NCBI RefSeq assembly: GCF_006874585.1
Contig: NZ_CP029766.1
Span: 1 to 64,000 of the forward strand
Source of the DNA: Sphingomonas sp. IC081
GTDB taxonomy: Bacteria; Pseudomonadota; Alphaproteobacteria; Sphingomonadales; Sphingomonadaceae
Direction: 5' to 3'
Length of the DNA: 64,000 bases
Below are positions 41,703 through 50,857 of this stretch, piece after piece. The notes below the pieces were generated by a model. It saw only the letters and a program-made list of their open reading frames with translations, was not told where the DNA came from and did not search any database. The position numbers were made by a program, and so were the translations under genes. Within the stretch, counting starts at the first letter, position 1; every line of letters starts with the position of its first letter.

Positions 41703-42263
41703 CACATCCTTATGCGCCTTCAAAAACCCGAAGAGCGTGGAGCGCGCGACACCCAGGTCCTTTGCCACGCTCTCGTGCGTTGCGCCCGGCTCGGCCAGAC
41801 GCCTTTGGATGTCCGGCAACTGCTCGAGCGTGAGGCGCGGCTTGCGTCCCGCTTTTGCCTCGCGCTTTGCATTGGTCTTGATCCCGTGGATCTGCCGCCA
41901 GTGGCTATCGAAGGCTTCGACCAGAAGGAACAGATCGCTCTCCCGGTTCGGGGTGATTGTCACGCCGAGGCCGCAAAGCTCGATCGAGATCCCGGCCTTG
42001 AGGAACTTGAGCATCAGGCGAAGGACCGTCGTGGTGCTGAGCGCGAGACACGAAAGATCGTGGAACTTGATGGTGTCTCCCGACACAAGCGGATTGCCGA
42101 GCTTGCCCAGCAGCTTCTCCAGCTCGCTGAAACTCACCTCCGGGGCACTCACGACAAGATCGCCGTCGCGCACACAGGCCGCGGTCTGCTCGTCAAGCGA
42201 AGGCGATTTTCCGGTCTGGGCCAGGAACACGACAGTCTTGGGCAAAAGCGTCACCTTCTTCAT
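41694..42263 (-). CDS. Resolvase-like DNA-binding protein without a catalytic serine
   Basis: A protein of 189 residues. The C-terminal half reads like a serine recombinase end (EAFDSHWRQIHGIKTNAKRE, then a Hin-type helix-turn-helix LTLEQLPDIQRRLAE and VAKDLGVARSTLFGFLKAH). The N-terminal half has no YxRVS motif and starts MKKVTLLPKTVVFLAQ, so the strand-cutting residue is missing. It probably binds DNA without recombining it. It is divergent from the transfer operon, with a strong dyad in the gap, which makes it a candidate transfer regulator. Confidence 0.7.
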   Translation of the reverse strand: MKKVTLLPKTVVFLAQTGKSPSLDEQTAACVRDGDLVVSAPEVSFSELEKLLGKLGNPLVSGDTIKFHDLSCLALSTTTVLRLMLKFLKAGISIELCGLGVTITPNRESDLFLLVEAFDSHWRQIHGIKTNAKREAKAGRKPRLTLEQLPDIQRRLAEPGATHESVAKDLGVARSTLFGFLKAHKDVSG

Positions 42264-42356
42264 TCTTCACACAAGGCCATGATCTCACGCCGGTCCCCGC
42301 GCCGTAGAAATTGGCCGTGGCTCCTTCAAGATCGGGCCACCACGATACCAACAGTA

Positions 42357-42382
42357 CAGCAATAGCCAATTGCGTATTGCTG
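42357..42382. promoter_or_regulatory. 26-bp dyad upstream of the transfer operon (candidate operator)
   Basis: Arms CAGCAATA and TATTGCTG enclose a central CAATTG; only the two positions on each side of the centre break the symmetry. An AT-rich stretch follows (42385-42415, ATATTCGATATATCACATAT), suitable for a promoter. The dyad lies between the resolvase-like gene and the first transfer gene, 78 bases before its ATG. Confidence 0.65.
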
Positions 42383-42459
42383 GACGACTGAATATTCGAT
42401 ATATCACATATCCATACTTCTGAGTGCAACGCTCATCCGCGTAAACAGGGAGCTGGTTC

Positions 42460-42828
42460 ATGTTTAATCGTCCCATTGCAAAATGCCCCAATCTGCTTAG
42501 TGGGCTCGCGCTGGCCGCAAGCGGGGTGCTAGCCGCCTCCGTGCCGCAGGACGCCTATGCCTCGACCTGGGGCTGTCAGGTTATCCTCTGCCTCGCCACG
42601 CCCGGCTCGCCCACGACTTACGCCGAATGCGTTCCGCCGATCACCAAGCTCTGGAAGGCGCTCGCCATGGGCGGCTCCTTCCCGTCCTGCTCGGAAGGCG
42701 GCGTTTCAGCCAGGACGAAGAAGCTGAGCAAGACGCTTTACTATGTGAAGAGCACGCAAAGCGACGGCACGACGAGCGCGTATCTCATCAACACCAAGAC
42801 CTCGACGGTCACCACGATCGGCCAATGA
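42460..42828 (+). CDS. TrbM/KikA/MpfK-like conjugal transfer protein
   Basis: A protein of 122 residues with a signal peptide (LSGLALAASGVLAASVPQDA) and the Cys pattern WGCQVILCLATPG, YAECVPPITKLW, FPSCSEGG typical of the TrbM/KikA group. These periplasmic proteins accompany IncN/IncP-like transfer regions. First gene of the second transfer locus; its stop overlaps the virB1 start (ATGA). Confidence 0.78.
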   Translation: MFNRPIAKCPNLLSGLALAASGVLAASVPQDAYASTWGCQVILCLATPGSPTTYAECVPPITKLWKALAMGGSFPSCSEGGVSARTKKLSKTLYYVKSTQSDGTTSAYLINTKTSTVTTIGQ

Positions 42829-43430
42829 TCTACACCGTCGCCGCCCTCACTGCGCTCGCGCAGCAATGCGCTCCCGGCGTTGCCACAGAAGCGCTTGTTC
42901 CCCTCCTCGTCGCGGAAAGCGAAGGCAATCCGCTTGCGATCAATGTCAACAACGGGCCGCGCGTGAACGCCTCGAACCTGGCCGACGCGGTCGCGCTGGT
43001 GAAGCGCTATGTGGCGGCCGGGCACTCGGTTGATATTGGTCTTGGCCAGATCAACTCGAGGAACCTCGCGCGCCTGGGCACGACGATCGAGCAAACCTTC
43101 GATCCGTGCACCAACCTCGGCCTTGCCTCGCGCGTCCTGCAGGAACGCTATGCGCAGGCGAGCCAGCACTATTCCGGGCTCGACGCGATCAGCGTCACCT
43201 ATTCGCTCTACAACACCGGCACGATGACCCGGGGCTTTCGCAACGGCTACGTCCAGCGGGTCTGGGCGGCCGCGGCCCGGGTTGGCGCGATCGAGACGCC
43301 GCCCACACTCCCCGACCTTTCCTCTTCCCCGTCCATTCGGGCCGCCACGTCGCAGGAAGCGAGCCCGCTCGCAGCGCCGGAACAGTGGGTGTTCGGTCAA
43401 GCCAGCACCGGAATCGAGGTCTTCCGATGA
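42825..43430 (+). CDS. virB1: VirB1-like lytic transglycosylase, T4SS locus 2
   Basis: About 201 residues from ATG 42825. LLVAESEGNPLAINVNNGP carries the catalytic Glu of the SLT fold, followed by VDIGLGQINSRNL and YSLYNTGTMTRGF. It opens the peptidoglycan for assembly of the transfer apparatus. Start and stop overlap neighbouring genes. Confidence 0.9.
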   Translation: MIYTVAALTALAQQCAPGVATEALVPLLVAESEGNPLAINVNNGPRVNASNLADAVALVKRYVAAGHSVDIGLGQINSRNLARLGTTIEQTFDPCTNLGLASRVLQERYAQASQHYSGLDAISVTYSLYNTGTMTRGFRNGYVQRVWAAAARVGAIETPPTLPDLSSSPSIRAATSQEASPLAAPEQWVFGQASTGIEVFR

Positions 43431-44704
43431 ACGAAGAAAACAACAGCATTACGCAGGCGCCTCGGGCAGCGGAGCGGGACGCGTCTCAGGAACCTGTCAC
43501 GCAGGCCGCGTTCTCCATTCCCGACGATCTTGCCAAGCGCTACGAGATCCGCGCCATTGAGGGCCGCTCCGAAGCGGAGCGCCGGGTAGGGTTGTTCACA
43601 CCGGGCAATGCCCAGACGCCGGCGCTCGAAATCTCGAACGAGCGGATCGTTGCCAACCGCGACGATCGCGAGACGGTCGAGAACCTCGTGAAGCTCGCGC
43701 AGCACAATGGCTGGGAAGGTATCTCGGTCGATGGCTCGCCCGAATTTCGCAAGGCCGTATGGCAAGCTGCCGCGCGTTCGGGTCTTGAGGTCAATGGCTA
43801 TGAGCCGTCGTTTGCCGAGCGCGAAGCTGTTGAACGCCAACGCCGGGAGGAGGCCGAACGCGAGCGCAAGGACGCCCAGCGTCTGCGCAATGACGACAAG
43901 GCCGAGAAGAACGGGGAAGCGGAACAGGCCGTCGAGACCGTTGAAATCGCAATGGAAGCGGCCAGGCCTGACGAGCGCGTGTCGGCACCCGCCACGGACC
44001 GCGAAGATAGCCACGAGGACATTTCCGCTCAGCTCAAGCGCAAGAGCGCCCTGGTCGAGGAGCTGAATGACGTTCTGCGCGAAGATCCGTCGCTGTCGAA
44101 CCAGACCGTTTCCGAGTTCATCCTGAAGCAGCCCTCCGCGCAGATGCGCCTTGGCGATGCCGGGGCCAGCAACGAAGTCCTGGCCGCCCGCAATCTCATG
44201 TCGGAAAGCATCATTGCCGACACGGCGCGGAACCAGAGCAACCTTTCCAAGACCGTCGGGGAATACCGGCGCGATCAGGTTTTTGAGGTTGGCGAGCTGG
44301 CGCGAAGCCGGGGTCTTGAAGTGTCCGATGGCAAGGCGGCGCGTGACGAGCTGGTGGCCGAAGCCCTTCAGGAGCGCAACGCCTTCTCCGAGTTCCTGGC
44401 GAGCAAGGACAGGGCGCGGGCCGCCGAACTGGAAAGCGAGAAGCTGGCCGACCTGTATCTCAGCGGCACGCAAGAGCAGCGCCAAGCCGAGCCTCGGCTC
44501 ACCAACGCGCTCGAGGCGGAAGCGGAAATGCGCCGCCACCTCGAAGCGGCCTTCCAGGGCGATGACCAGCGCATCGAGGCGGTCTCCCAAGCGGGCCGCC
44601 AAATGATCTCGGACGTGCTGCGGCGCGGCCTTGATGTGTCGGTCCGTGAACCGGCGCCGGTTCGGCAGATCGAGCCGGTCCAAACCAACCAGATGGAACG
44701 GTAA
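43427..44704 (+). CDS. LPD7-like domain protein in the transfer operon
   Basis: About 425 residues from ATG 43427. Residues 30-125 (RDDRETVENLVKLAQHNGWE, FRKAVWQAAARSGLEVNGYE) match the LPD7 domain often fused to or encoded beside relaxases and primases on mobile elements. The rest is highly charged coiled coil (EREAVERQRREEAERER). It may act with the relaxase, which is not in the window. Confidence 0.75.
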   Translation: MNEENNSITQAPRAAERDASQEPVTQAAFSIPDDLAKRYEIRAIEGRSEAERRVGLFTPGNAQTPALEISNERIVANRDDRETVENLVKLAQHNGWEGISVDGSPEFRKAVWQAAARSGLEVNGYEPSFAEREAVERQRREEAERERKDAQRLRNDDKAEKNGEAEQAVETVEIAMEAARPDERVSAPATDREDSHEDISAQLKRKSALVEELNDVLREDPSLSNQTVSEFILKQPSAQMRLGDAGASNEVLAARNLMSESIIADTARNQSNLSKTVGEYRRDQVFEVGELARSRGLEVSDGKAARDELVAEALQERNAFSEFLASKDRARAAELESEKLADLYLSGTQEQRQAEPRLTNALEAEAEMRRHLEAAFQGDDQRIEAVSQAGRQMISDVLRRGLDVSVREPAPVRQIEPVQTNQMER

Positions 44705-44724
44705 CCTCAAACATGGAGAAGTCT

Positions 44725-45045
44725 ATGAAGCTCTCTCGTCGTCCCGCGCGTCGCCTCCTCTCGGATCGCCGCGCCCGCCAGCTTGTCGGCGTTGCCGGCA
44801 TCCTCGCATCCTTGGCCATATCCCAGGCTGCTTTTGCACAAACCTCGATCGAAAGCGGCCTCGACACCATCGAGAGCTGGATGATCACCATCGCCTCGGT
44901 GGTCGGCGTCATCGCCATCATGGCGGTGGGCTACGCCAAGCTTACCGGCCGCATGGACTGGGGCCGCGCGGTCACCGTCCTGATCGGGATCGGCATCATC
45001 TTCTCCGCCACCACGATCGTGGGCTGGATGGGTGGCAGCGCCTGA
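44725..45045 (+). CDS. virB2: VirB2-like pilin subunit, T4SS locus 2
   Basis: About 106 residues. ATG 44725 is preferred because GGAGAAG lies just before it. Signal peptide (GVAGILASLAISQAAFAQ), then two hydrophobic helices around AIMAVGYAKLTGRMDWGRAV. Major pilin of the conjugation pilus. Confidence 0.9.
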   Translation: MKLSRRPARRLLSDRRARQLVGVAGILASLAISQAAFAQTSIESGLDTIESWMITIASVVGVIAIMAVGYAKLTGRMDWGRAVTVLIGIGIIFSATTIVGWMGGSA

Positions 45046-45046
45046 C

Positions 45047-45385
45047 ATGGACAAGGAAAAGATCGCCGAAGACAAGGTGTTCCTCGCCCTGACCCGGCCA
45101 TCGGTGTTCATGGGACTGCCGCTCGAGGCAATCCTGCCGATCATCATGGTCTGCATGGTGGTCTGGGGGATCGTTGGAAATCCCTTCTATCCCCTCGCCC
45201 TCTTCGGCGCTCTCTACTTCCCGGCGCGCATGATCGTCCATTACGATTTTAACGCGTTCCGGCTCTGGGGCCTGTGGTTCCAGACCACCTTCGTCTCCAA
45301 AAATCGCACGTTCTGGGGGGGCGGGAGCTACTCTCCCGTCCGCCTCAAGACCGGCGTGAAGCGCAGGCAGTTCGGCAATGACTAG
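45047..45385 (+). CDS. virB3: VirB3-like protein, T4SS locus 2
   Basis: About 112 residues from ATG 45047, one base after the virB2 stop. EDKVFLALTRPSVFMG followed by a long hydrophobic hairpin (LPIIMVCMVVWGIVG). Overlaps virB4 by 8 bases. Inner-membrane partner of VirB4. Confidence 0.9.
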   Translation: MDKEKIAEDKVFLALTRPSVFMGLPLEAILPIIMVCMVVWGIVGNPFYPLALFGALYFPARMIVHYDFNAFRLWGLWFQTTFVSKNRTFWGGGSYSPVRLKTGVKRRQFGND

Positions 45386-47744
45386 GTTTGCCCTCAAGCA
45401 CAAACAGGTCGCATTGCGCGAAGAGGATGACATCAAGTTCATCCCCTACACGCGGCACCTCAACGACACCGTGATTGCGCTGGCCGATGGCTCGCTCATG
45501 CGCATGTACCGGGTCGATGGGCGCCCGTTCGAAACCTGCGATATTGCCGACCTCAACACCTGGCACAACAAGCTCAATATCGCCTGGCGCACGATCGGCG
45601 ATGACCGCGTGGCCGTGTGGACGCACCTGGTGCGCACCGCCACCAATCCCGAACTCGACGGCGAATTTCAGTCCGACTTCGCACGCGACCTGCAGGCCAG
45701 GTATTCGAAGCGCCTCAAGGAAAAGGTGCTCTACCACAACGAGTTTTACGTCACGATCGTGGTGCGGCCCTCGAACATGGCAGGCGACCAGCTCGGCCGC
45801 CTGTTCGCCAAGGCCGATGCCAGCCAGGCGGCCGACGATCGCGCATTGGCAATCATGGCCGACAAGTGCCGCGACTTCGAGAGCATGCTGGCCGACACCA
45901 ACCCGGTGGCGCTCTCGCTCTACGAGCGCGGCGGCGTGCTGTTCTCCCAGCCCATGGAAGTGCTGCACTTCATCCAGACCGGGGACCGTATCCGCATCCC
46001 GCTCGTGCACGGTCGGCTCGGACAGGCCATCTACAATTCGCGGATCATCTTCGGGCGCGAGGCGGCCGAGATCCGGCTTCCCGACAGGTCGCATTACCTG
46101 GGCATGTTCGGCGTACGCGAATACGTCGCCAACACGCGCAGCGGCCAGTTCAACAGCCTTCTGACGCTCGATTTTCCTTATGTGCTGACGCAGAGCTTCG
46201 CGCCGCTGGTCAAGTCGGTCGCGGCCGAGCGCTTCCAGAAGAAGTACAAGCAGATGGTCTCTTCGGACGATGCGGGCGTGAGCCAGGCGGAAGAGCTGCT
46301 CGATGGCGTCGATGACCTCATGTCGAACCGCTTTGTCATGGGCGAGCATCACCTCTCGATTGCCGTCATCGACGACAATCCCAAGCGCCTGCTCGAACGC
46401 CTCTCGATCGCCCGCGCTGCCGCCGCCGATACCGGCATGATCATGGCCCGCGAGGACGTCGCGCTGGAAGCCGCCTTCTGGGCGCAGCTTCCCGGCAACT
46501 TCAAGATGCGGGCCCGGCCCGCCGTGATCAACAGCCGCAATTTTGCGGCGATGAGCCCGTTCCACACCTTCCCTGCCGGTCGCAAGTCGGGGAACCACTG
46601 GGGCGAGGCGGTGACGCTTTTGAAGACGCGTGCCGGCTCGTCCTTCTGGTTTAACTTTCACCGCGCCGACATTGGCCATACGCTCATCATCGGCCCCACG
46701 GGCGGAGGCAAGACGGTCCTGCAGAACTTCCTGCTCGCCCAGCTTGAGAAGACCGGTGCCAAGCAGATCTTCTTCGACAAGGACCGAGGCGCGGAGATCT
46801 TCGTGCGCGCCTGCGGCGGCACCTATCTTGCCCTTCGCAATGGTGAGCCGACAGGCTTCGCCCCGCTCAAGGGGCTGGAGCCGAGCCACGACAACATGGC
46901 CTTTCTGCGCCAGTTCATCCGCGTCCTGGTCCGTCGCGACAAACATCCCCTCACCGTCACCCAGGAGCGCACCATCGACGAGGGTCTCGATGCCGTGATG
47001 CGTCTTCCTGCCGCGCAACGCTCGATGAGCGCGCTTCGCGAAATGCTCGGCTATGCCGATGCCGAAGGCATTGGCGCGCGGCTCGAGCGCTGGTGCCGGG
47101 GCGGCGCGCTCGGATGGGCTTTCGATGGCCCGGCCGATGAGGTCTCGATGGCCGCACGTTTCGTCGGCTTCGACATGACGGACTTCCTCGAAAATCCCGA
47201 AATCCGCACGCCGATGATGCTCTACCTCTTCCGCCGCGTGGATGAGCTCCTCAACGGCCAGCGCGTCGTCGTCGACATCGACGAGTTCTGGAAGGCCCTG
47301 CAGGACGATGCCTTCAAGTCGTTCGCACAGGACGGCCTCAAGACCTTCCGCAAACGCAATGCCTTCATGATCTTTGGCACGCAGTCACCCGCCGACGCGC
47401 TGCGCTCCTCGATCGCGCATTCGATCATCGAGCAGACCGCGACCAAGATCCTCCTGCCCAACTCCGATGCCAAGCGTTCGGACTACTGCGAGGGCCTCGG
47501 CCTCACAGAGGCGGAATTTAGGCTCATCAAGGAAGACCTGACGCCCGAAAGCCGGTGCTTCCTCATCAAGCAGGGGCACACCTCGATCGTCGCCAAGCTC
47601 GATCTGAACGGGATGCTCGACGAACTCTCGGTCCTCTCCGGCCGTGCGGAAACACTCGAGGTCATGGAGGCCGCCATTGCCCAGGCGGGCACCGATCCGG
47701 CGGCCTGGCTGCCCCTCTTCTACGCCAGTGAAAGGAGAAGCTGA
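45378..47744 (+). CDS. virB4: VirB4-like ATPase, T4SS locus 2
   Basis: A protein of 788 residues, intact. N-terminal domain (IKFIPYTRHLNDTVIALADG) and C-terminal ATPase with Walker A IIGPTGGGKTVLQNF and Walker B RVVVDIDEFWKAL. It powers pilus assembly and transfer. It resembles the split virB4 at 19224/24020 in length and motifs, showing what that gene looked like before insertion. Confidence 0.95.
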   Translation: MTRFALKHKQVALREEDDIKFIPYTRHLNDTVIALADGSLMRMYRVDGRPFETCDIADLNTWHNKLNIAWRTIGDDRVAVWTHLVRTATNPELDGEFQSDFARDLQARYSKRLKEKVLYHNEFYVTIVVRPSNMAGDQLGRLFAKADASQAADDRALAIMADKCRDFESMLADTNPVALSLYERGGVLFSQPMEVLHFIQTGDRIRIPLVHGRLGQAIYNSRIIFGREAAEIRLPDRSHYLGMFGVREYVANTRSGQFNSLLTLDFPYVLTQSFAPLVKSVAAERFQKKYKQMVSSDDAGVSQAEELLDGVDDLMSNRFVMGEHHLSIAVIDDNPKRLLERLSIARAAAADTGMIMAREDVALEAAFWAQLPGNFKMRARPAVINSRNFAAMSPFHTFPAGRKSGNHWGEAVTLLKTRAGSSFWFNFHRADIGHTLIIGPTGGGKTVLQNFLLAQLEKTGAKQIFFDKDRGAEIFVRACGGTYLALRNGEPTGFAPLKGLEPSHDNMAFLRQFIRVLVRRDKHPLTVTQERTIDEGLDAVMRLPAAQRSMSALREMLGYADAEGIGARLERWCRGGALGWAFDGPADEVSMAARFVGFDMTDFLENPEIRTPMMLYLFRRVDELLNGQRVVVDIDEFWKALQDDAFKSFAQDGLKTFRKRNAFMIFGTQSPADALRSSIAHSIIEQTATKILLPNSDAKRSDYCEGLGLTEAEFRLIKEDLTPESRCFLIKQGHTSIVAKLDLNGMLDELSVLSGRAETLEVMEAAIAQAGTDPAAWLPLFYASERRS

Positions 47745-47745
47745 A

Positions 47746-48465
47746 ATGCGCATCAAGACCATTGGGCTGATGGGAACCGCGCCGATGGCGCTCGGCCTCG
47801 CCGCAACCCCTGCCGCGGCGCAGGGTATCCCGGTGTTCGATTCCTCGACCTACCTCCAGACGATCTCGACCGTCACCAACACCGCCAAGATCATCGACCA
47901 GGGCGTGCAGCAGATCGAAACCGCGCAAAACCAGCTCAACTCGCTGCAAAAGCTCACCAACATCAACTCGGTGGCCTCGAACCTCTCGGACAGCTCGGTC
48001 CGCAACATCCTGCCCACCACCACAATGGATGCCGGCACGCTGTTTGGCGGCGATCTGTCCAAGATCGGCTCGCTCAGCTCGTCAGCGTCCAGTATCCAAT
48101 CGCAATACCTGCTGTCGGGAACATCGAGCGCGGATGCGGCCTACAACCAGGCGCTCAAGGACGCGACCGGCTCGGCCGCGGCGACAGCGGCATTCGGCGA
48201 AAACACGCTGGCGGTGTCGCAGACACGCATGGCCGGTCTCCAGACGCTTCAAGCCAAACTCGACAGCGCCACTGACCCCAAGGACGTGATGGACCTCCAG
48301 GCCCGCATCGCCGCCGAACAGGCCCAGCTCCAGAACGACCAGCTCAAGATGCAGGCGCTACAGATGGCGCAGTCCGGGCGCAACCAGCTCGCAAATGCAG
48401 CAGCGGTCACTGCTCGCGCCGCCGACAACTCGACTCTCTACGACGATAACATCCTGAGGAAATGA
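47746..48465 (+). CDS. virB5: VirB5-like minor pilin, T4SS locus 2
   Basis: About 239 residues from ATG 47746 after AAAGGAGAAG. Signal peptide ending in ATPAAAQG, then a helical coiled protein (TAKIIDQGVQQIETAQNQLN, AAEQAQLQNDQLKMQALQMA), characteristic of VirB5/TrbJ. Tip component for host-cell contact. Locus 1 has no counterpart. Confidence 0.87.
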   Translation: MRIKTIGLMGTAPMALGLAATPAAAQGIPVFDSSTYLQTISTVTNTAKIIDQGVQQIETAQNQLNSLQKLTNINSVASNLSDSSVRNILPTTTMDAGTLFGGDLSKIGSLSSSASSIQSQYLLSGTSSADAAYNQALKDATGSAAATAAFGENTLAVSQTRMAGLQTLQAKLDSATDPKDVMDLQARIAAEQAQLQNDQLKMQALQMAQSGRNQLANAAAVTARAADNSTLYDDNILRK

Positions 48466-48467
48466 CG

Positions 48468-48719
48468 ATGAAAAAGTGGATTGCGCTTTCTGTACTGCTG
48501 GCCGTGGCCGCTTGCAGCAAGCCGGTGCAGGTTCCGACGGAAGCCGAATTCGAAGCGACCCCCAAGATGCTGTCGGACTGGATGCAGAAGTGCACCAAGG
48601 GCGAATACAGCAACCTCGGGATCGAAGAGCAGAGCAAGATGTGCGGCTCGGCGCAGGCTGCCTCCAACGCCCTTCTGCAGAAGGCCAGGGCGAAACAAAA
48701 CGCCAAGCTCTTCCAGTAA
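48468..48719 (+). CDS. eexN: EexN-like entry-exclusion lipoprotein
   Basis: About 83 residues: signal peptide with lipobox LAVAACSK, then KMLSDWMQKCTKGEYSNLG and SKMCGSAQAASNAL, the short Cys-containing pattern of EexN lipoproteins. Such proteins in recipients block redundant entry of the same plasmid. Sits between virB5 and virB6, the usual place. Confidence 0.78.
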   Translation: MKKWIALSVLLAVAACSKPVQVPTEAEFEATPKMLSDWMQKCTKGEYSNLGIEEQSKMCGSAQAASNALLQKARAKQNAKLFQ

Positions 48720-48743
48720 CCCTAACTGTCGAGGTCTGGCACC

Positions 48744-49781
48744 ATGAGCCTGATGATCACATTCACGTCGATGTACGGTTATGTCGAAACCGCCATCGAC
48801 ACGGCTGTTTCAAGCTTCGGATCAGGCCTCGTCAGCTTTGTCGCCGCGCCTCTGGGCGTCGCCGCTACGATCTACTTTCTGCTTCTTGGGTTTGCAGTTC
48901 TGCGCGGAGCCATCCAGGCTCCGCTGCGCGAACTGGTATTCCAGGCCGGTAAAGTCGGCTTCGCGCTCGCAGCGGCCAGTGCTGTCGGCTACTCGGCCTT
49001 CGTCGTCAACGTGGCGACCAACCTCCCAACTGAAATCATTGCGGCCGGATCGGGTACAGCGGTCACTAACCCGGGCACGACGTTCGACACCTATGTCTCG
49101 GACACCAACAAGATCGCCCAAATCATCTCCGATGAAAACGACAAGGTTCAAAGCCAGACGGTCGGCCTGACCGACATTGATCTCGCAGCCGAAAAGCTTT
49201 TCGCAAATTTCGTCGCGTTCCTCGCGATCATCGTCCTCTACATCTTCGCTGCCCTGTCAGCGGCCGTCGGATTCTGCATCGTCATCTTCGCAAAGCTGGC
49301 CGTTGCGATCTGCGTGGCTCTCGCCCCACTGGCCCTGGCCTGCCTGCTCTTCAATTCCTCACGCTGGCTGTTCGATGGCTGGTTGAAGCAGACGGCCAAT
49401 TACATCCTGCTCATGGTGGTCATCGCGATCATGACGAAGTTCATCACGGGCCTCGAGCAACAGGTGATGGACGACATCATGAGCGCCGTTGGTGATGGCA
49501 GCATGTTCATTGCCACCAGCGGAGGCAGAATGGTTCTCAACGCGGCGGGCATTGCGATCGGCGTTCTGTCCTGCGTCATCATCTACATCGTGGGGACCGT
49601 CTTCTTTTTCCAATCCCCTTCAATCGCGGCGGGCATTGCCGGTGGCGCCTCGTCGGGCGGACACGGCTTCCTTCAGACCGGGGCGAACATTCTGGCCAAT
49701 CGCCTCATGTTCCGCCGCCTCGCCAATTCACGCCCGTCGGCGCCTGCCGGGCGGGCGGGAGGCACCGCCACGCGAACATGA
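48744..49781 (+). CDS. virB6: VirB6-like membrane protein, T4SS locus 2
   Basis: A protein of 345 residues with six or so hydrophobic segments (LGVAATIYFLLLGFAVLRG, VAFLAIIVLYIFAALSAAVG, AIGVLSCVIIYIVGTVFFF). Normal position after virB5/eexN. Part of the inner-membrane channel. Confidence 0.9.
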   Translation: MSLMITFTSMYGYVETAIDTAVSSFGSGLVSFVAAPLGVAATIYFLLLGFAVLRGAIQAPLRELVFQAGKVGFALAAASAVGYSAFVVNVATNLPTEIIAAGSGTAVTNPGTTFDTYVSDTNKIAQIISDENDKVQSQTVGLTDIDLAAEKLFANFVAFLAIIVLYIFAALSAAVGFCIVIFAKLAVAICVALAPLALACLLFNSSRWLFDGWLKQTANYILLMVVIAIMTKFITGLEQQVMDDIMSAVGDGSMFIATSGGRMVLNAAGIAIGVLSCVIIYIVGTVFFFQSPSIAAGIAGGASSGGHGFLQTGANILANRLMFRRLANSRPSAPAGRAGGTATRT

Positions 49782-49840
49782 GGTCGCCTGCGAATGAGAT
49801 TTGAACGCCCCTAACGCGGCACACTGCTGACGGAGTTTTT

Positions 49841-50167
49841 ATGAAAGCGCTGATTTTCACAGCGTTGGGTGCGCTTGCACTCAGCGGATGCACCGGGAGT
49901 CACATCAAGCCGCCTGCCGTTTGTGACGGCAAGCACCGACGCCCGGCCAACATGTACGGCACGATCATGCCCAATTTGCCGGTGCCGCTCCCACCCTCGC
50001 AGACCGCCGGGTGGCCCGCCACCCCGGCATCGAGCCCGTCCAGCGACACGCCCATTCCGCCCGAAGCGCAAGAGGCCGCAGCCGCCGCCAGCGCCGCAAA
50101 GTCCGCCCCAGATCTCTCGCCGCGCGACAAGCGCGAGATCGAGCTGTCCTACCTCCCCTGCTCATAA
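49841..50167 (+). CDS. VirB7-position lipoprotein
   Basis: A protein of 108 residues with a lipoprotein signal (MKALIFTALGALALSGCTG), a Pro/Ala-rich middle and a charged end. Position directly before virB8 suggests the VirB7 role of stabilising VirB9 at the outer membrane, although the sequence is longer than most VirB7 proteins. Confidence 0.65.
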   Translation: MKALIFTALGALALSGCTGSHIKPPAVCDGKHRRPANMYGTIMPNLPVPLPPSQTAGWPATPASSPSSDTPIPPEAQEAAAAASAAKSAPDLSPRDKREIELSYLPCS

Positions 50168-50178
50168 GGAAACGTCTC

Positions 50179-50856
50179 ATGGCCCAGGTCAAAGCCGCCA
50201 ACAAAGGCGCGTACCTCGAAAGCGCGCGGACGTTCGAATACGACCGGATGCGCGCGGCAATCCAGTCCCGGCGGGTTGCCTGGACTGTCGCTGGATGCGC
50301 CTGCGCCATGGCGCTTGTTGCGACCGGAGCGGTCGCCATGCTGGCTCCGCTCAAGACCGTCGAGCCTTATGTGATCCGCGTCGACAAATCGACCGGAGAA
50401 ACGCAGGTCGTAACCGCGCTCAAAGGCCCCCAGCCCCAGACCTATGACGATGCGGTCAACCGCTTCTTCGTGGCGCAGTACATTCGCCTGCGCGAAGGCT
50501 GGCTCGACGATGCCGCGCGCGAGAACGCCTATGCGGTCATGCTCATGAGCGACAAGGCCGAAGGCTCGCGCTACCTCGATAGCGTCAAGTCGAGCAACGA
50601 GAAGGCCCCCTCCAACATCTACGGGGACAAGGGCTTCGTCTCGATCCACATTCGCGCGATCAGTTTCCTGAGCCCAACCGTCGCGCAGGTCCGCTACGCA
50701 AAACTCGTCACCATGGGCCAGAACACGCCCACGGCGCAGAACTGGACCGCCAATCTCACCTTCAAGTTCACGACAGCGCCCACGCTGGAGAAGGACCGGC
50801 TGATCAATCCGCTCGGCTTCGAGGTCGTGAATTTCCACTCGGACCCGGAGACCTGA
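50179..50856 (+). CDS. virB8: VirB8-like protein, T4SS locus 2
   Basis: About 225 residues from ATG 50179. EYDRMRAAIQSRRVAW precedes one transmembrane helix (VAGCACAMALVATGAVAML), then the periplasmic domain with VEPYVIRVDKSTGETQVV and LGFEVVNFHSDPET. Assembly factor at the inner membrane. Confidence 0.92.
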   Translation: MAQVKAANKGAYLESARTFEYDRMRAAIQSRRVAWTVAGCACAMALVATGAVAMLAPLKTVEPYVIRVDKSTGETQVVTALKGPQPQTYDDAVNRFFVAQYIRLREGWLDDAARENAYAVMLMSDKAEGSRYLDSVKSSNEKAPSNIYGDKGFVSIHIRAISFLSPTVAQVRYAKLVTMGQNTPTAQNWTANLTFKFTTAPTLEKDRLINPLGFEVVNFHSDPET

Positions 50857-50857
50857 C

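Noticed and set aside
42264..44712. oriT or relaxase locus near the transfer operon
   Set aside because: No relaxase gene is in the window, and no nic-site-like motif could be supported in the gaps.
45345..47018. 557-codon frame antisense to virB4 of locus 2
   Set aside because: Opposite an intact VirB4; His/Arg/Val-rich shadow composition.
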